A DNA stretch of 64,000 nt. Origin: Cacajao melanocephalus. Taxonomy: Eukaryota > Chordata > Mammalia > Primates > Pitheciidae. The DNA is taken from positions 1 through 64,000 of the forward strand of contig CAUYLG010038325.1 of assembly GCA_963573385.1 (NCBI GenBank). The letters run 5' to 3'. Position numbers and translations under genes: made by a program. Shown one piece after another: positions 24,491 through 40,139 of this stretch. The notes beneath the pieces were generated by a model. The model was not told the DNA's origin and did not search any database. It saw only the letters and a list, made by a program, of their open reading frames with translations. Position 1 is the stretch's first letter, and each line of letters opens with the position of its first letter.

Positions 24491-26204
24491 ATGAGCTTGG
24501 AAGTTTTGTGTTTGTATTAAAAACTCTGTTAATCCTCCTTGGTGTCTCATTCATTTAGACTGTCTTCCAAACACACTGACATCTAAGAATTTTCTAACAC
24601 TCTAGTTGTCAAGAACATTTTGAACCATACTTAACAGCAGAATACCTCCAGTCAACCATTAATTATTCCAAATGCACTAATTTTTAAACCAGCTGCATGA
24701 TCCCTACGTGCAACATGTGAACTCTGAAATTTCTGTGTCTTTTTTCAACAAATAGGGCATGCTCCAGGGAGAAGACATTTACTGTTCAGCGCGTTTAGAT
24801 GAAAACTGACATTTCTTATGGGAGTGCTTTAGCCTAGGCTAGCATGGTGTGAAACGAGACCACGAATTCATAATTTAATGGTTCAGGTTTCAGCAGAGGT
24901 AGTGACATGAACATTGAATGTTCACACTCAAAATCATTTGCAGCTCCATAAAGAGATGTGTTAGATGGAAAATAGAATAGTTCAGAAGAAATAATGACAG
25001 AGGAATATAGCTTTGAAGTGGGGAGAGAAAAAAATTAGTATTGAATTAAAAAAAAGAGTTAATAGCAACTTTAGCCAACCCTATTCTTCTATTCTTTGGA
25101 ATAACCATCTCTTGAGTAGCCAGTGTTTCAAGCACATAATAGCTTTAATTTTGTGCAGATTACATATTTATACTATAATAAAATGGAGAATGGCTGGGGG
25201 TGGGGAATACTTACTTCTAGGGACATAATTATTAACCAATATGTCTGTCTAAAGCTGTCAAGTTGTTACTTGAAGCCAGGTAGAAATTCAGATTTGTCTG
25301 TTGTCATCCAAACTCTCTTCAAGACTACGTTTTACATTTGAAATATAAATGAGTATAGCCGAATCTCAGTGTCATAGAAAGAAACGGAGAAAAACAAACT
25401 CTTTAGATGTTCTCACAGAGCAGATATACAAACATGTGTTCCTTAAACCATCTCTGTCCATACTGTAGGGTAAGCAGCCTACCTCAGAGCTCAACCATAT
25501 TTCAGATGCCTGGCTTGATTCATCATCTAAGACCATGCCACCAGCAGGCAAATACAGAACACCATTTTCTTATAACCCAGTCCAAACTTTTCTCTGTATA
25601 AGACTACCACCAAGGGAGCAGAATTTCTATTACAGTTGAACATATTGCGAAACTAATTTGGCTTTGCAGATTTATACATGACACCATGGCCTGTAAACTG
25701 CCAACAAATCCCCTCTCCAGCCTCATATCTTTCCTGGGCTTCTTAGGAAAAGCTTATGGTAGGACGGAGGGGAGAAGTAAGGGACTTTCTCTATACGTTT
25801 AGGCAGAAGGAAAGATTTGACCTCAAATCTCCTTGAATCTCTCAGACTTGAAATCAAGTTTTCTTTAGTTCATCTTCACAGGAACTAGAATTTTTTTTGT
25901 CTTGCCCAGGAAGTTGACCCTTTTTACATACGAGATTTGGCAAATTCATTACTAATGTCTTTCAGATATACCTTTTCTCCCTGCCCCAGTCCTAATAAGA
26001 AGAGACAAACCCCAAAGGAAACTTAAAATATTTAATGACTTTGACTTTTAAACATAACCGAGATTCGATAATAATGTCAAATGATAATTTAATATACCAA
26101 AATATGAAACTAAAGCAACTATTCTTTTATAGAGTTTAGCTTTAGTAAGCTCTCACAGATTTAGGACATTCGTTGTGAGACGGGAAAGAAGATAGCATAA
26201 AATT

Positions 26205-26300
26205 TGAGAGTATTTAAGTCAATCCTGTATGTTTAAGCAGAGACAACTAAGAAACACAATAATTTTACCTAGTAAAACTTAACAGGCATGGGCTTACTTA
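26205..26300 (+). repeat. Possible diverged direct repeat, copy A
   Basis: Shares ordered words with 26823-26950: 'atttgaga' then 'tattta', 'tatgttYaagYagagaYaact' in pattern, 'tttacct', 'aactt' and 'catgg'. Needs gaps to align. Confidence 0.4.
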
Positions 26301-26822
26301 AAACTACATTAAATACTCAGGAATACATATATTACTCTACACATAGCATATAAAGGGATAAAAAGTACACATTTGAAAGAACTGATCTAAATTATATAAA
26401 CTGACCGAACATGGCGATGAAATCATTTTTCAATCATCTTTAAAAAAATTATTAGCTAAACTAAAAGGGTAAGGAGAGCAGGAATGAGGGCCAAAATCAA
26501 GTCATAGGTAAAATATTGTTAGGATTCCACTGAATGACACCCCTCTAGCTGACAGGATGTCACCACCATGAAAATGAAGTCTACCCTGTCTCTATGCCTT
26601 TGGGGCAGGAGAAACCAACTGGTAAAGCCTACTTCAGGAGACTGCACCTTTAACAAAGGGCATGGGGAGGGAGCCTTGGCCTTCCTTTAAATTCCAGAAT
26701 GAGGCCTTGCACTAAGACTCACAAAAGTGGAATACCCCAAAATAGGAAGGGGATTAAAACATTTAGGCCACCTAAATATGGCAAACACTCCCTGTATAAA
26801 ATCAGCTGAAGTGTGTAGTGTG

Positions 26823-26950
26823 AAATTTGAGATTATTTATAAGAGAGGTTTCACTATGTTCAAGTAGAGATAACTCATAAGAAGTGTCCTCTAGCAGAAA
26901 TTTACCTGAACTTGGTTTAATGAACATGGCAGATGCACCTACTCACACAC
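26823..26950 (+). repeat. Possible diverged direct repeat, copy B
   Basis: Partner of 26205-26300, about 620 bp downstream in the same orientation, with extra bases between the shared words. The family is unknown; it may be an old LTR or MITE pair. Confidence 0.4.
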
Positions 26951-27126
26951 AGATCATTCAGTGCAAGTCCTTAGACCTAATCTTGTTTCTAGTCAAAGCA
27001 TACCTCCTTTTCCTCTCAGTTGCGATATTTGATTTGCAAGGCTAATTCTTTCAAGATTTGTACAAAGAAAAACACAAGTAGATTGAAATTATTTACTGTA
27101 ATTTTAGTGATTTACAATGTGGGTGT

Positions 27127-27131
<5 letters not shown>

Positions 27132-27172
<41 letters not shown>
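27132..27172 (+). repeat. (TG)n microsatellite
   Basis: About 20 uninterrupted TG units, followed by a short purine-rich run (gagagagaaaaagaagag). The 90-codon frame across it, with a VCVCVC segment, is an artefact. Confidence 0.98.
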
Positions 27173-28799
<1,627 letters not shown>

Positions 28800-29520
28800 A
28801 TCCTGTTATGTTCAACTACAGTCAACAGTGATTTACTGAGCACCTTATTATATGTCAATTTTTTGGCACATGACTGACAATAGAAATATTTAAAAGAAAA
28901 ACAAAACAAGGTCTCTACCTCCAAGGGCTATTAGAGGGACAGAGAAATAAATAAGAAATGACAGTGCGTGTAACAATATTATAACAAAATACCCCAAAAG
29001 GCCCCATGGCACTTTAGAGGAGAGACTAACATTACTTGGAGTGGGGATCCAAACTCAACTACTGAGAAAGATCTGGGCAGCTGTGAAGAAAGAGTGTCTT
29101 TCTGAAGTATTTGCACTTCGTCCTGCAAATTTTAAGCAGCAGAGTGTTGGGATCAGACTTCCAGATTAGAAATGTTATTCAGCAAACTGTGTGAAGGATG
29201 TATGAAGAGGGGATAAGACAGAGGACAAGAAAACCAACTAGAAGCTGAGGAGACAGGACAGGCAAAAAGTAGTGGCCAGTGAGTATGGTGAGGGAAGAGA
29301 AGAGCTGAGAATGACTCTGAGGTTTCTGAGTTCGCTAAGAGGGGAAGTAAAAGGAAGTGAAGAGGGAGATGGTTGGTCTGGAGGCATATCTTGTTTCTGA
29401 TCTGGCTTGTGGTGTACAGATATGCAATACAATAAGATATGGGGGGCTGTATCTAAATCAAAAGAAATAGGAGTGAAATGAAGATGGTCAGATGTATAAT
29501 AGAAATGTTGGCGTTAGTGG
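28800..29520 (-). mobile_element. L2 LINE, antisense
   Basis: Starts with the reversed L2 end ('agtgatttactgagcacctt'), then 'aaggtctctacctccaaggg', 'gagaaataaataagaaatga', 'tttgcacttcgtcctgcaaa' and a 'gaggggataagacagagga' region, in L2 antisense order. Confidence 0.75.
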
Positions 29521-29744
29521 ACAAGTAGTTTCCTATTTTTCCTCTGGTTCTAAGAATGATTACACGAAAGTGATTACATTTCTTGGGGCTGAATGATCTC
29601 TAAGTTTGTCTTTTTCCAAGATGTCAAACCAACAACTCTATGTGTTCAGCAACTAAGTCAAACATAGGGACAGCTTGGCTTTACATAGCTCTAGCCTAGG
29701 CTGAGATATAACCAATTTTCTTTCCATTCATTCTAAATAATAAT

Positions 29745-29960
29745 TGTCTCCATTTCAATTCAATTCAACTCAACCAAAGTTTACTGAGTATCTACTTGGG
29801 ATCACTTTTTGGGATAAAGACAAGACAAAGAAAGAAAAGTACAAAAAGAGAAGAGATGGAAATAATTAAACTTATTTTACAATAAGTGCTTTTATGTTGG
29901 TACTGTATATAACATTTGATTGAAGTCATAATCTCTGTCTTCAGTGAGTTTAGGGCTGAG
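29745..29960 (-). mobile_element. L2 3' end fragment, antisense
   Basis: 'aaccaaagtttactgagtat' with 'ctacttggg' and later 'ataatctctgtcttcagtga' with 'gtttagggctgagagagtga' fits a reversed L2 3' end. Weaker than its neighbour at 28800. Confidence 0.55.
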
Positions 29961-32405
29961 AGAGTGAGAAATGGGGAGATCATTTCTACTCTTTATATTT
30001 AAAATATTTTAAATAAAAAATGAATGCCCTTCTAAACAAAAACTAATGTAACTTTTAAATTTACAGCTCTCATTAAAAGCACAATAAACCCAAAAGCACA
30101 ATCGTGGATTGATGTGTATAGCTGGAATCATGTCACTTACACATACATCTATTAGACCAACTAGTCTTTACCACAAGTGAGACTCAAAGCAGAAGTGCGA
30201 GCAAAGATTCACACCTGACAGCAATCAACAGGACTGACAAATCATTTGAAAGCAAGTTGTTCCTTATTTTCTTGAGCGAAAGTATTTTGTTCCTAAAACG
30301 CCCAGTAGATCCTGACATTAGGTAGCTTTATTGCCTTTCTACAAAGACTCCAGAAGGCCCCTCTCCCCTCATATTTAATGTCACTTGTTTGTTGAAAACT
30401 TACGCGTTGTGCTCCTAATTCCCTGGCTCATCAGTTAAACCGTGCCTTGCATTTGGACTTGGGTCTCACCTGTCTGACCTCTAAGGGACTTCAACTATTA
30501 CCAGAACAATACTGGACACCAACCGAACTCACCTCTTGGAAGCTGACTGAGTGACAACTTGTGTCAAGCATATTGCCCCTGTTTCACATAAGTAAAGGAA
30601 GCCATCAAAGTTCCCACTGATTGTTGGAAGATTTGGAGCTTCTGATTACTGTACTGTTATCTAATAACAAGCTCATGGCTTACAGTTTCCTCAGCTGATG
30701 AGCCATCCACCCCATACTCATGTAGTTAACTGTAGACAGTTACTCCACCAAAAGAAACTGAGAATTGCTATCATCTAGGTGCTGATCCATCTGTATTTAT
30801 TTTTTCACATAGAAGCAATCTCCTTATGTATTCTTAGCCAAATTGCTCAGAGTTTTGGTTGGTAAATACCAGGGAAGTATGTCTAGAATCAATATGCCTG
30901 TAAAGGCATGAAATACAATTTAAGGAAGGTCAGTAGGCAGAATGATTCTAAGGGGAAAATTCTTCCTTCAAAAGTGTAACGACGTTCAGTCACATGTTCT
31001 CTTGAAATAACAGATCCCATAGCTATTCCTCTAGGAAATGAGTTTATGTAAACGAGAACATTCTGCTTTGTGCCGCTGAAGTCACAGAGTATACCAGATG
31101 TTCACAATCTGAAGGCTCAGTTGCATGACGTTGGTGAGTATTTCATAAACCCCAAGAGTGGAAGGATTCAACACCTACTGTGTTTTCTTTCCTTCACTCT
31201 GGAAAATTTTTTATATGTTATATTTCACTATATTGATTTTATTTTTAAAATCTAGCTGCCTTTATTTAAATGCCACAATTCATCTTATAATGGTATTTAA
31301 GGGGCTTTTGTGGCACTGTGCCAGATTTATATTATTAGAACCTAGGCATTTGCAAATGAACCTCTTTCAATTAGTGTTTCAGGAAGCAATTAAACTGTCT
31401 AAAGTGTATTAATGAATACACTGGAATTGGGAAGCCAATCCTTCTAATATCCCCATTATTAATGCACCATCTGCTTCACTGCCTTAAGAGCAGGCAGGAT
31501 TTCTAACCTCGGGTCCACAAAACCCAATCGTTTATTCAAAAAGGTCACAGAAGCATAAGTTTGTAATCAAACTCAATATTCTATTAAATATGTGAATACT
31601 ATATGTAGATTAAGGACATATATTTTTCTCAGAGTTTTGTACAAATGCAAATGAAGATGAATAAGGGTTCTTTCTGATTTCTTTTTATTCTATGCTATGT
31701 GTCAAAGCAGTAACATCTCTGCGAATGTATTCCTGGGTCTGATATTCCTGCTAAAAGCATGAGTGCTGTATGTACACCCTGGGATTTTTGAGGATATCAT
31801 TAGGTTCTCCAATGAGGTTGCTGTTTTCATTAATGAAGGACAGAATTTGCTACTGTGTTGTAGCTTCATCACAGGGAGAGGTCCAGGTGCTGCAGCATTT
31901 GCCCATGCCTCTTTCCAGGGCTATGCTCAGAGTCCATCCACAGGACAGGGTTCTGGGAGGAGCCTATGTCTTGCTAAGGTATTTCCTGCTGGCTTTGTGA
32001 CTAAGAGGAGCCCAGAGGTTGCAGGACACAGATTGGAGTGAGAGAATGGAGGGAAAGGCAGGGAAGATCTCGTGTGTGGCGCCACCTGCTCCATGCTGGA
32101 CAGTTATCAAGTCACCAGACCTCCAATAATCACGCTGGCTTCGGCAACGAGGTGCTGCTGAGGCAGTCAAAAGGGAAGAAGACACGTCCTTGGCTTTGAA
32201 AGAATTGAGAGCCTGGTAGAGGAAAGAGGGCACAGGCCCAGGGAGGGGCTATAAGCTGAAGTGGGGGTCACTGTGCAGTAGAGCTGCCAAGAAGGAGTTT
32301 GGGAAGGAGAACCCCATAGAATCTTGAGGATTTGGGAAAGTAAAGAACACAGAGACACTTCTCACAGAACTCTGCACTTCTCCTACCTTAATTTTCATTG
32401 AATGC
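29961..32405. other. Long unassigned stretch
   Basis: No gene or named repeat recognised. Base composition becomes less AT-rich at about 31870-32260, where frames of 76-92 codons overlap on both strands; none has a recognisable domain. Confidence 0.45.
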
Positions 32406-32867
32406 TGTTATGGGTTGAATTGTGTCTCCCCCAGATTCATATGTTGAAGTCCTAAACCTCTGTAATTCAGAATACGACCTTATATGGTAATAGGGTCACT
32501 GCAGATATAATGAGTTAAAAAGAGGTCATAGTGGACTAGGGTTGGGTGGGCCCCTATTCCAATAAAACTAGTGCCTTATAAAAGAGAAAAACTTAGACAT
32601 AGAAGAACTCCCAAAGGAGAATGTCATGTGAAGGTGAAGGCAGACATAGGGAAATGCAGCTGAAGCCAAGGGGTGCTGAAAATGTCCTGCAGACCGCCGG
32701 AAGACAGGAGAGAGACATGCAACAGATTATCCCTTAGTGCCCTCAGAGGGAGCATGGCCCTGCTCACACTTTGACCTTGGACTTCTAGCTACAGACAATA
32801 AAACTTCTGTTGTTTAAGCCACAGAGTTTGTAGTATTTTGTTTTGGCAGTCGTAGCAAACTAATGTA
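32406..32867 (+). mobile_element. MLT1-type solo LTR (ERVL-MaLR)
   Basis: Starts tgttatgggttgaattgtgt, with 'cagattcatatgttgaagtc', 'gggtgggcccctattccaat', 'ctgttgtttaagccacagag' and the end near 'agcaaactaatgta'. No flanking internal sequence, so a solo LTR. Confidence 0.93.
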
Positions 32868-34105
<1,238 letters not shown>

Positions 34106-35804
34106 CACATTGCCATTTTTTCTGGAAACAATATAAAATCAACAATCCCTTCTGGATCCATATACGTTCTCCTTTTATTCTTGTCTATGTCGTATCTGGC
34201 CCTTTAAATGAGGGGGCCTACTCACCCTCTGCCTAGCAGGTGGCACATAAAAGCTAGCTTCAGACAACAGTGGCTTGCCAAGCAATTTCCCAGGTTATTT
34301 CTGTCTTGTATATTATCTATTAATCTTATTACTGCTCCCTGGTCTCTCTGATTTTTGGCTCATCCTCTTGGCTCTGAACTATTAGAACTGGTCTACTGGC
34401 CGCTAGCTCTGCTTCTGGCATCACTTTTCCTTTAACATTTATATCTTTTCTAGCCACAGAACAGAGATCCCCTTCCTCAAAAATTATTGCAAGAACATAC
34501 AACAGGAATATAATACAGTCTAGCCTGGAAGCATTAAGGGAAAAAAAAAAAAACAGATAAGGTAGGGAAGAGACATCTGCTAAAATAGTGACATATCAAA
34601 TGCACCTTGTGTGGACACATTTCCTAGCTTCACTTTTATGTATGGTGCCTGTCATATGCCTAAGCGTGGAATATGTAGCGTTTCCACGTTGGCATGGCAA
34701 GCATTTATTTTCAGTACTTACTCCACGCATGCACTGAAGATAAACTAGCGATGAATAAGAATTCAAAGACCTTAATCTTGAGACTGTAGATGGCCTGCTC
34801 TTGCAGGCTTTATAATTGATTGGGGGGATACCATACTTATTTATGAGCAAATAATTCACTTCCTGAAATACCAGATAATTCGTTAATTCTACAGCATTTT
34901 GTCTTGTCAGTAGTAGGTTTATAGCAGTTTTGCAACAAATGGCTTATATTCTTTTAAATAGGACTGGTTCAGGGAGAAGGCAGAGAAAGAGTAAGTAAAA
35001 ATGATTTCACATCTTCAGCTTCAGTGAAACCAGTTCCCTGGATGCCAGGTCAGAAATTCCCACTGGAAAGTCCGAAGAATACAGGATAACAATTCAGTCA
35101 TTGTCTCTGGAAGGCCTTGGGGAAAGTCTACAATTACTCTGGGGTTATATCCTAATAGCTTCTCATTAATAGATTTGAAGGGATTAATGTTCCTGGTAAT
35201 TTGGCTGGCAACTTGGATCCCTTTTTCTTTTCCCAATTCAATGCCATTCTCAATGATCTTCTATCCTTTAAATAACCATCAAAATTCCACCTCTTTCTAT
35301 GTTCTGGGAAACCCTTGGCCTTGTAAGCTGGGGCTGTTCATCACCCTCCTTTCTCCTCCCTACCGGCGTACAACTTCCAGGAAATTCCTTTTTTAAGCTC
35401 AGTTTGAATTACCCCAAATACACTTGGCTTCACACTCATTGACTGTTTCATGAGGGCTGAAGAGGAGCATGGTTGTTTGTGGATGCTTTTAAACAGTTTC
35501 AGATCCGGAGGCCACGTGTTACTTGCCTACCTTGGCCAGCTGTCATCTCATATGCTCTGCACAATTCCCCAATCCAGAAGCAGGAGCTTGTATGAGGTGG
35601 AGCTTGTATTTAACAAGGCTTATTTCACAGCTACTGATTAGAAAAATGGAAAATCAGTAACATTTACTAATTCTCAGACATTTAATTAATTTGGCATCCA
35701 TCAATCAATAAGCAAGTATCTACTGAGGTCTCCTTTGGTTGGTTTTTATAAGTAGGAGCTCAGGGTGGAGGTTTGAGGGGAAAACAATGGTTTCTACTAC
35801 AGCT
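34106..35804. other. Unassigned DNA
   Basis: No gene recognised; A13 run at 34541. At about 35235-35390 ('aaaattccacctctttctat' region) there is a vague L2-like look that I do not call. Confidence 0.4.
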
Positions 35805-35990
35805 TTGGCACTTCCTACTAATGTGAGTTGGATATTTATTTAATCCTGCTGAGTGTGAATTTCTGTATCTCTAAAATGGAAGTAATCATATCTAAATTAT
35901 AGGAAAGCTAAGAAAATTAAACAAAGACTGGTACACATGACTAGCATCGTGTCTTGTAAATATTAACTCAACTTAATGAATGAACCCAGG
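35805..35990 (+). mobile_element. MIR SINE
   Basis: 'gaatttctgtatctctaaaa' with 'tggaagtaatcatatctaaa', 'gaaaattaaacaaagactgg' and 'catgactagcatcgtgtc' follow MIR in the plus sense. Confidence 0.75.
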
Positions 35991-36074
35991 TTTGTGCTTG
36001 CTATAATGAAGGGCACAAAGGAAGAATGAAATATAATTATGCAAGGTCTAGTTAGACCCAGAAGCACTTAACCC

Positions 36075-37105
36075 TCTTTTTCTAGGCATTTTTACCCACA
36101 TCCAGAGCTTTAATTGCCATCTGCACATCCAAGCTTCCCACATCAATGGCTCTGGCCCAGACCTCTCCTTGGCATTCCTGATCCTTACATTGAGGTTTGC
36201 TTGGATGACTGAAAAATACATTAAATCTATAGCATGCAGACCAATCCCATGATTTTCCCCCTCCAATATTGTTCTCATTCAGTCTCTGTACTGACATCAC
36301 CTTACAGCCAGTTCCGAATGCCAGAAACTGGCATGATCTTTGTCATTGTCCCTTCTTTAACCCCCACAACCATGTGATCATTGAGTCCTAGTCACCATCA
36401 TTTTTCAAATATTCAACTCCTTCCATCTCTGCTACTAGCTCCCTGGCCTAAGCTGCCAACATTTCTTTCCTAAATAACTTACTAAGTGGTGTCCCCCATT
36501 TTTTCCCAAAATTCTTGCTCTTGTTTAATGTTTTCTCAGATGGCTGCAGTGTAAAACTTACAAAACAAAAGGCTATATCTCTGCCTTGCTACAAAGCCCT
36601 CAATGGTGTTCTATTATTCATAGAATAAATACCAAAGACCAGAATTTTTCATAAGGTCTTGTAGATACTACCTGCCTGGACTCTACCACCTTCTGGAGCT
36701 GTCTCACAGCACACAGGCTTCTCTCCAAATCACATGGACCGTCTTCCTTCCTCCATGAAGCTTTGTGCAGTGCCACTCCCCTGGCAGGATTACTCTCTTT
36801 CTTATCCTCTTCCTAAACAACTTCTGTTTATCCTTTCAATTTCAACTCAAAAATTACTTTGTTGGCAAAAAAAATCAAAGTTTTAAAAGCACTCTATGAT
36901 TTGTGAAGCACTTAAAGTAGCTATTAATTTTATATTATTTGTGATTACTTAATGCCTGTGTCCTTCACCAGATGATAAGTTCTATGCAGGGTGGTCTATA
37001 TCTATTTTTGTTCACCATTATGCCATGTATCCTATTATAATCCTTGGCATATAGTAGGTACTCAGTAAAAGCAGCTGATGGATGAGTGAATGAATGAACA
37101 ATAAA
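36075..37105 (+). mobile_element. L2 LINE, about 1 kb of the 3' portion
   Basis: The longest uninterrupted L2 in the window. Ordered landmarks are 'cagacctctccttggcattc' (36157), 'aaactggcatgatctttgtc' (36324), 'caaagccctcaatggtgttc' (36591), 'aataaataccaaagaccaga' (36625), 'ctcaaaaattactttgttgg' (36845), 'tagtaggtactcagtaaaag' (37052) and the gaatgaatgaac end. All coding frames are broken. Confidence 0.9.
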
Positions 37106-38399
37106 CATTATAAGCCACGTCCTCGCTAAGTGTCAAAATGTCTGACAAACAAGAGTAATGAGATGGAAGCTACAGAGGGTAAAGAAGTTTTCCTTAATGA
37201 CCCGAGTAGGGAATGATCAAGACAATGATGCTGGGAGTAGCACTTAGATCACTAAAGAGGCGGGGGGAGGGGCTATGCTTTCCAGGTATTGACACCAACA
37301 GGTAAGAAGTCTTGGAAGCTTGAGTAACATTTCATACATGGAAACAGTGAAAAAATTCACAGTCTATCATAAGACAATGAAATTAAAGTCCAGTATGTGT
37401 AGCTGGTCACTATGGAAACAGAGAACTGTCAGGGTGCCCATTTCAAAGTCTAAAGGGATGCACATCATTCGTCTTTAGTTTGAACTATGATTGGTGTTTC
37501 AAATGGGTGGTTTAAATTAAAGCAAAAACTGAAAGTCACCTGGATGGACAGTGATGAGCTAAAGTTCTTTTGCAGGAGAAGGACTGTCATCTGTTTGTTT
37601 GGGTTGATACAGGCTTTTGTTTCACTCTATGGAGACAAATGACTCTATGTCTCTCTGCCAGTCACATTATTAACTGTACTGGCATTTTATTTCTAAGTCA
37701 GGGGATAATCTGAGGCCAAGCAAAAAGGAAGCTTTGAGAGGAGTCCTTGCCACAGGCTGCTGACTACCTGACATTTCAGAATGAAGAATCATTGCCTCGA
37801 AAATATTCCGAGCACTTTCTCTAAACCCCAATCAGGGAACTGTTAGAGTAAAACTCAAAGGTAAGTGTGTTCAATCTGCTAGCTTGCCACGGGAATGAGG
37901 AACTGTATTTCAAGCATTTAGAATAATTAAAGCCCATTTCTATCTTGGTCACTGACAACATCAAAACAGCATCCTGTGCTGCTTTCCAAATGAACTGCAG
38001 GGAGTAAATTTTATGACATGAAGAGTGTAAGTATAAATTGGGGAGGAGAAAAAAGTTATGGTGGAAATAGTCATGGCTAGAAGTCATAAGACATCAAGGG
38101 CAAGATGCAGGTGTTTTAGCACTGACACGGCCCAGAGCCCAGGTTGCCTATATAGACAAAGACCCAGTCGAAAAAGGAGGGTGAAAATGAAGGAATGTTG
38201 GCTACAGTGAGAAGAGTGGTTGGAAGCACAATATATATCAATAGATCAAAGATGGATTAGGGGACTGGCTGACAGCACTAATGACATTTGAAGTTCTTTG
38301 TATAAATAAAATCCCCATGAGCTTGGTGCCTTGATTCCTAGAAGAAAGTATGACTTCAGTTGACAGGATTGCTTGGGTCTTGAGTGTTATTGTAAACAA
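37106..38399. other. Unassigned DNA
   Basis: No feature recognised. A short G run occurs at 37260-37275. Confidence 0.4.
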
Positions 38400-38780
38400 C
38401 CATGCCTTTGTCCCAGAGTATGACAAGATTTAATATCTTTATTGCCTATTCAATATCTTTACTGATGGCTGAGATGAAGAAATCGACAATATGCTCATCA
38501 CATTTGCAGACTACACTAAGTTAGGCAGATTTGCTAATAGACAACAAATAAGATAAGAATAAACACAAGACAGGAATCTAATTCTAACTGACCTTGGCAA
38601 AATGAAGTGACTCTGCAGGGGGTCGCTTTGGGACAAGGAAAGATAAACAAGGGTTCCAAGCTCTTCACAAACTAAATACAAACATTCTGGCACATAAGTC
38701 GAACTCCTTTCACTCCCTCTCTTTCCCAGGCCCTCACGAAAGTTCTGGGTTATATTTTAGATACCAAACTTTAAAAAGAA
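38400..38780 (+). mobile_element. CR1/L3 LINE relic, reverse-transcriptase region
   Basis: 38445-38545 reads as a decayed CR1/L3 reverse-transcriptase segment: a phenylalanine-aspartate-rich lead (IFTDG), acidic residues, then ITFADYTKLG, where the intact family has the catalytic F-A-D-D-T-K motif. One catalytic aspartate is thus replaced by tyrosine, and stops follow within 15 codons. CR1/L3 LINEs stopped moving long before the primate radiation, so this is one of the oldest elements in the window. The edges are uncertain. Confidence 0.6.
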
Positions 38781-38889
38781 TGAGATTAACAAGAAAGGGT
38801 TTGGAAAAGCACAATTTACGCACAGTCAAAGAGAAGATGATACATCACATCTTAGCATACAAAAAGTGCTTAATAATTCTTCATTCAAT

Positions 38890-38970
38890 AGAGAAAGAGG
38901 GAAGAGATGAAGGCAAGAAGGCAGAAGGGAAAGAAGGGAAAAAAGGAAGGAAGGGAAAGGAAGGGTAGGA
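38890..38970 (+). repeat. Purine-rich (GGAA)n-like tract
   Basis: Almost pyrimidine-free for 75 bases, mostly gaagg and gggaa units. The frames over it on both strands (38780-39078) are artefacts. Confidence 0.9.
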
Positions 38971-39453
38971 TGAGAGAGAATAAATGAGACTGTTATAGGT
39001 GAAATCATTGTGACCTTTGAGGAAAGAATCATTACTTGGAGAAGGAAAAAACAGATATTCATCAAATGGATTCATCAAAAGAGATTGAACAAAATGGTTT
39101 CCCAGTGCTACTTTAGGCTTTGAAATTTTACAGTTTCCGTGATGTCATAACTGGAATTTTCTGACATTCAGAATAAAAGAGAATCGCATGCAGGATGTGT
39201 GCCTCTGGCTATGGAGAACAGAGCTCAGGCTTCATCTCCCTGTACCTCCCATGAGGCCTCAATTCATTATTAGGCTCTTCAACCTTTCTTCCTGGACTTC
39301 CACACTCTGCCCACATTTTCTCAAGACCCTGAAGACAATACCATTTTTACTTTAACGTTAAGAAAAACACTAGTAAGTCTTCAAATGGTTCATCTCAGAT
39401 CTAACCCAGAATTGAAGCTAAATTGAAGACAGGCTTCCATGTCCCATCTAGAG
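38971..39453. other. Unassigned DNA
   Basis: No feature recognised. Confidence 0.4.
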
Positions 39454-39634
39454 CAGTGGTTCTCAAATCGGGCTGCATGTGATACTCACTTGCAAAGGTT
39501 GAAAACCTGTCCAAGACCAGGCCAGGCCCAGGATGATGAAATCAGACTGTCATGGAGTAGGTGTCAGGCATTAGGCTTATCTTAAAGCTCTCTATGGAGA
39601 GAAATGAGAGTGCAGCCAACTTCGAGAACCAGTT
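39454..39634. mobile_element. MER5-type hAT MITE, near full length
   Basis: Left end cagtggttctcaaat and right end cgagaaccagtt form decayed terminal inverted repeats, with 'ggctgcatgtgatactcact' and 'cttaaagctctc' inside. Flanks atctagag (39446-39453) and ccttagag (39635-39642) share 5 of 8 bases, compatible with an old 8-bp hAT duplication. The length of about 181 bp fits MER5A/MER5B. Confidence 0.8.
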
Positions 39635-39778
39635 CCTTAGAGGGTATTTGGTAATTTTTCTTTACCTCAAGACAATCCCCGGAAGAATCCACCTCCAAAA
39701 CAGCCTCCCGTGGACGCTGATATATCTTCCTTACTTCATTAAGGAATTGGCCCGGGCTCTTCTCGTTGGATGGGACCA

Positions 39779-39941
39779 CAGTAGTGTTTCTCACATTTTA
39801 ATGTATGTACAAATAACCTGAGGGTCTTGTTAAAATTCAGGTTCTAATATAGGAGGCCTGAGGCAGGCCGGAGAGTCTGTATTTCTAACAAGCTCTCACC
39901 TGATGCTGATGCCACTGGCCTGTGGACACTCGAATAGCTGA
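39779..39941. mobile_element. MER5-type hAT MITE
   Basis: 'gtagtgtttctcacatttta', 'taacctgagggtcttgttaa', 'gtatttctaacaagctctca' and 'cctgatgctgatgccactgg' are in order; ends are decayed. Confidence 0.85.
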
Positions 39942-40139
39942 AGCTATCTATAACATTAAACTTACACGAACTGATCAACACAGCCTTCCATCAGCTTCAA
40001 CACTCACTTGGCAACACGCTTGATTCTAAGTTAATGGAGGCTAATACCTTGCCCTCCTTCTTCTCTCAGAATAACGATGCATTTCTCAACCCAAAGCCAG
40101 CACGGTCAGGTGCCTTAGTAACACCTAAGACTATCTAGA

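Larger units (their letters stand above)
24491..27131. other. Long unassigned AT-rich stretch
   Basis: No gene or named repeat recognised over 2.6 kb, apart from a possible diverged duplication (26205 and 26823, listed separately). Short frames at 25013-25341 and 25407-25601 lack recognisable domains. Confidence 0.45.
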
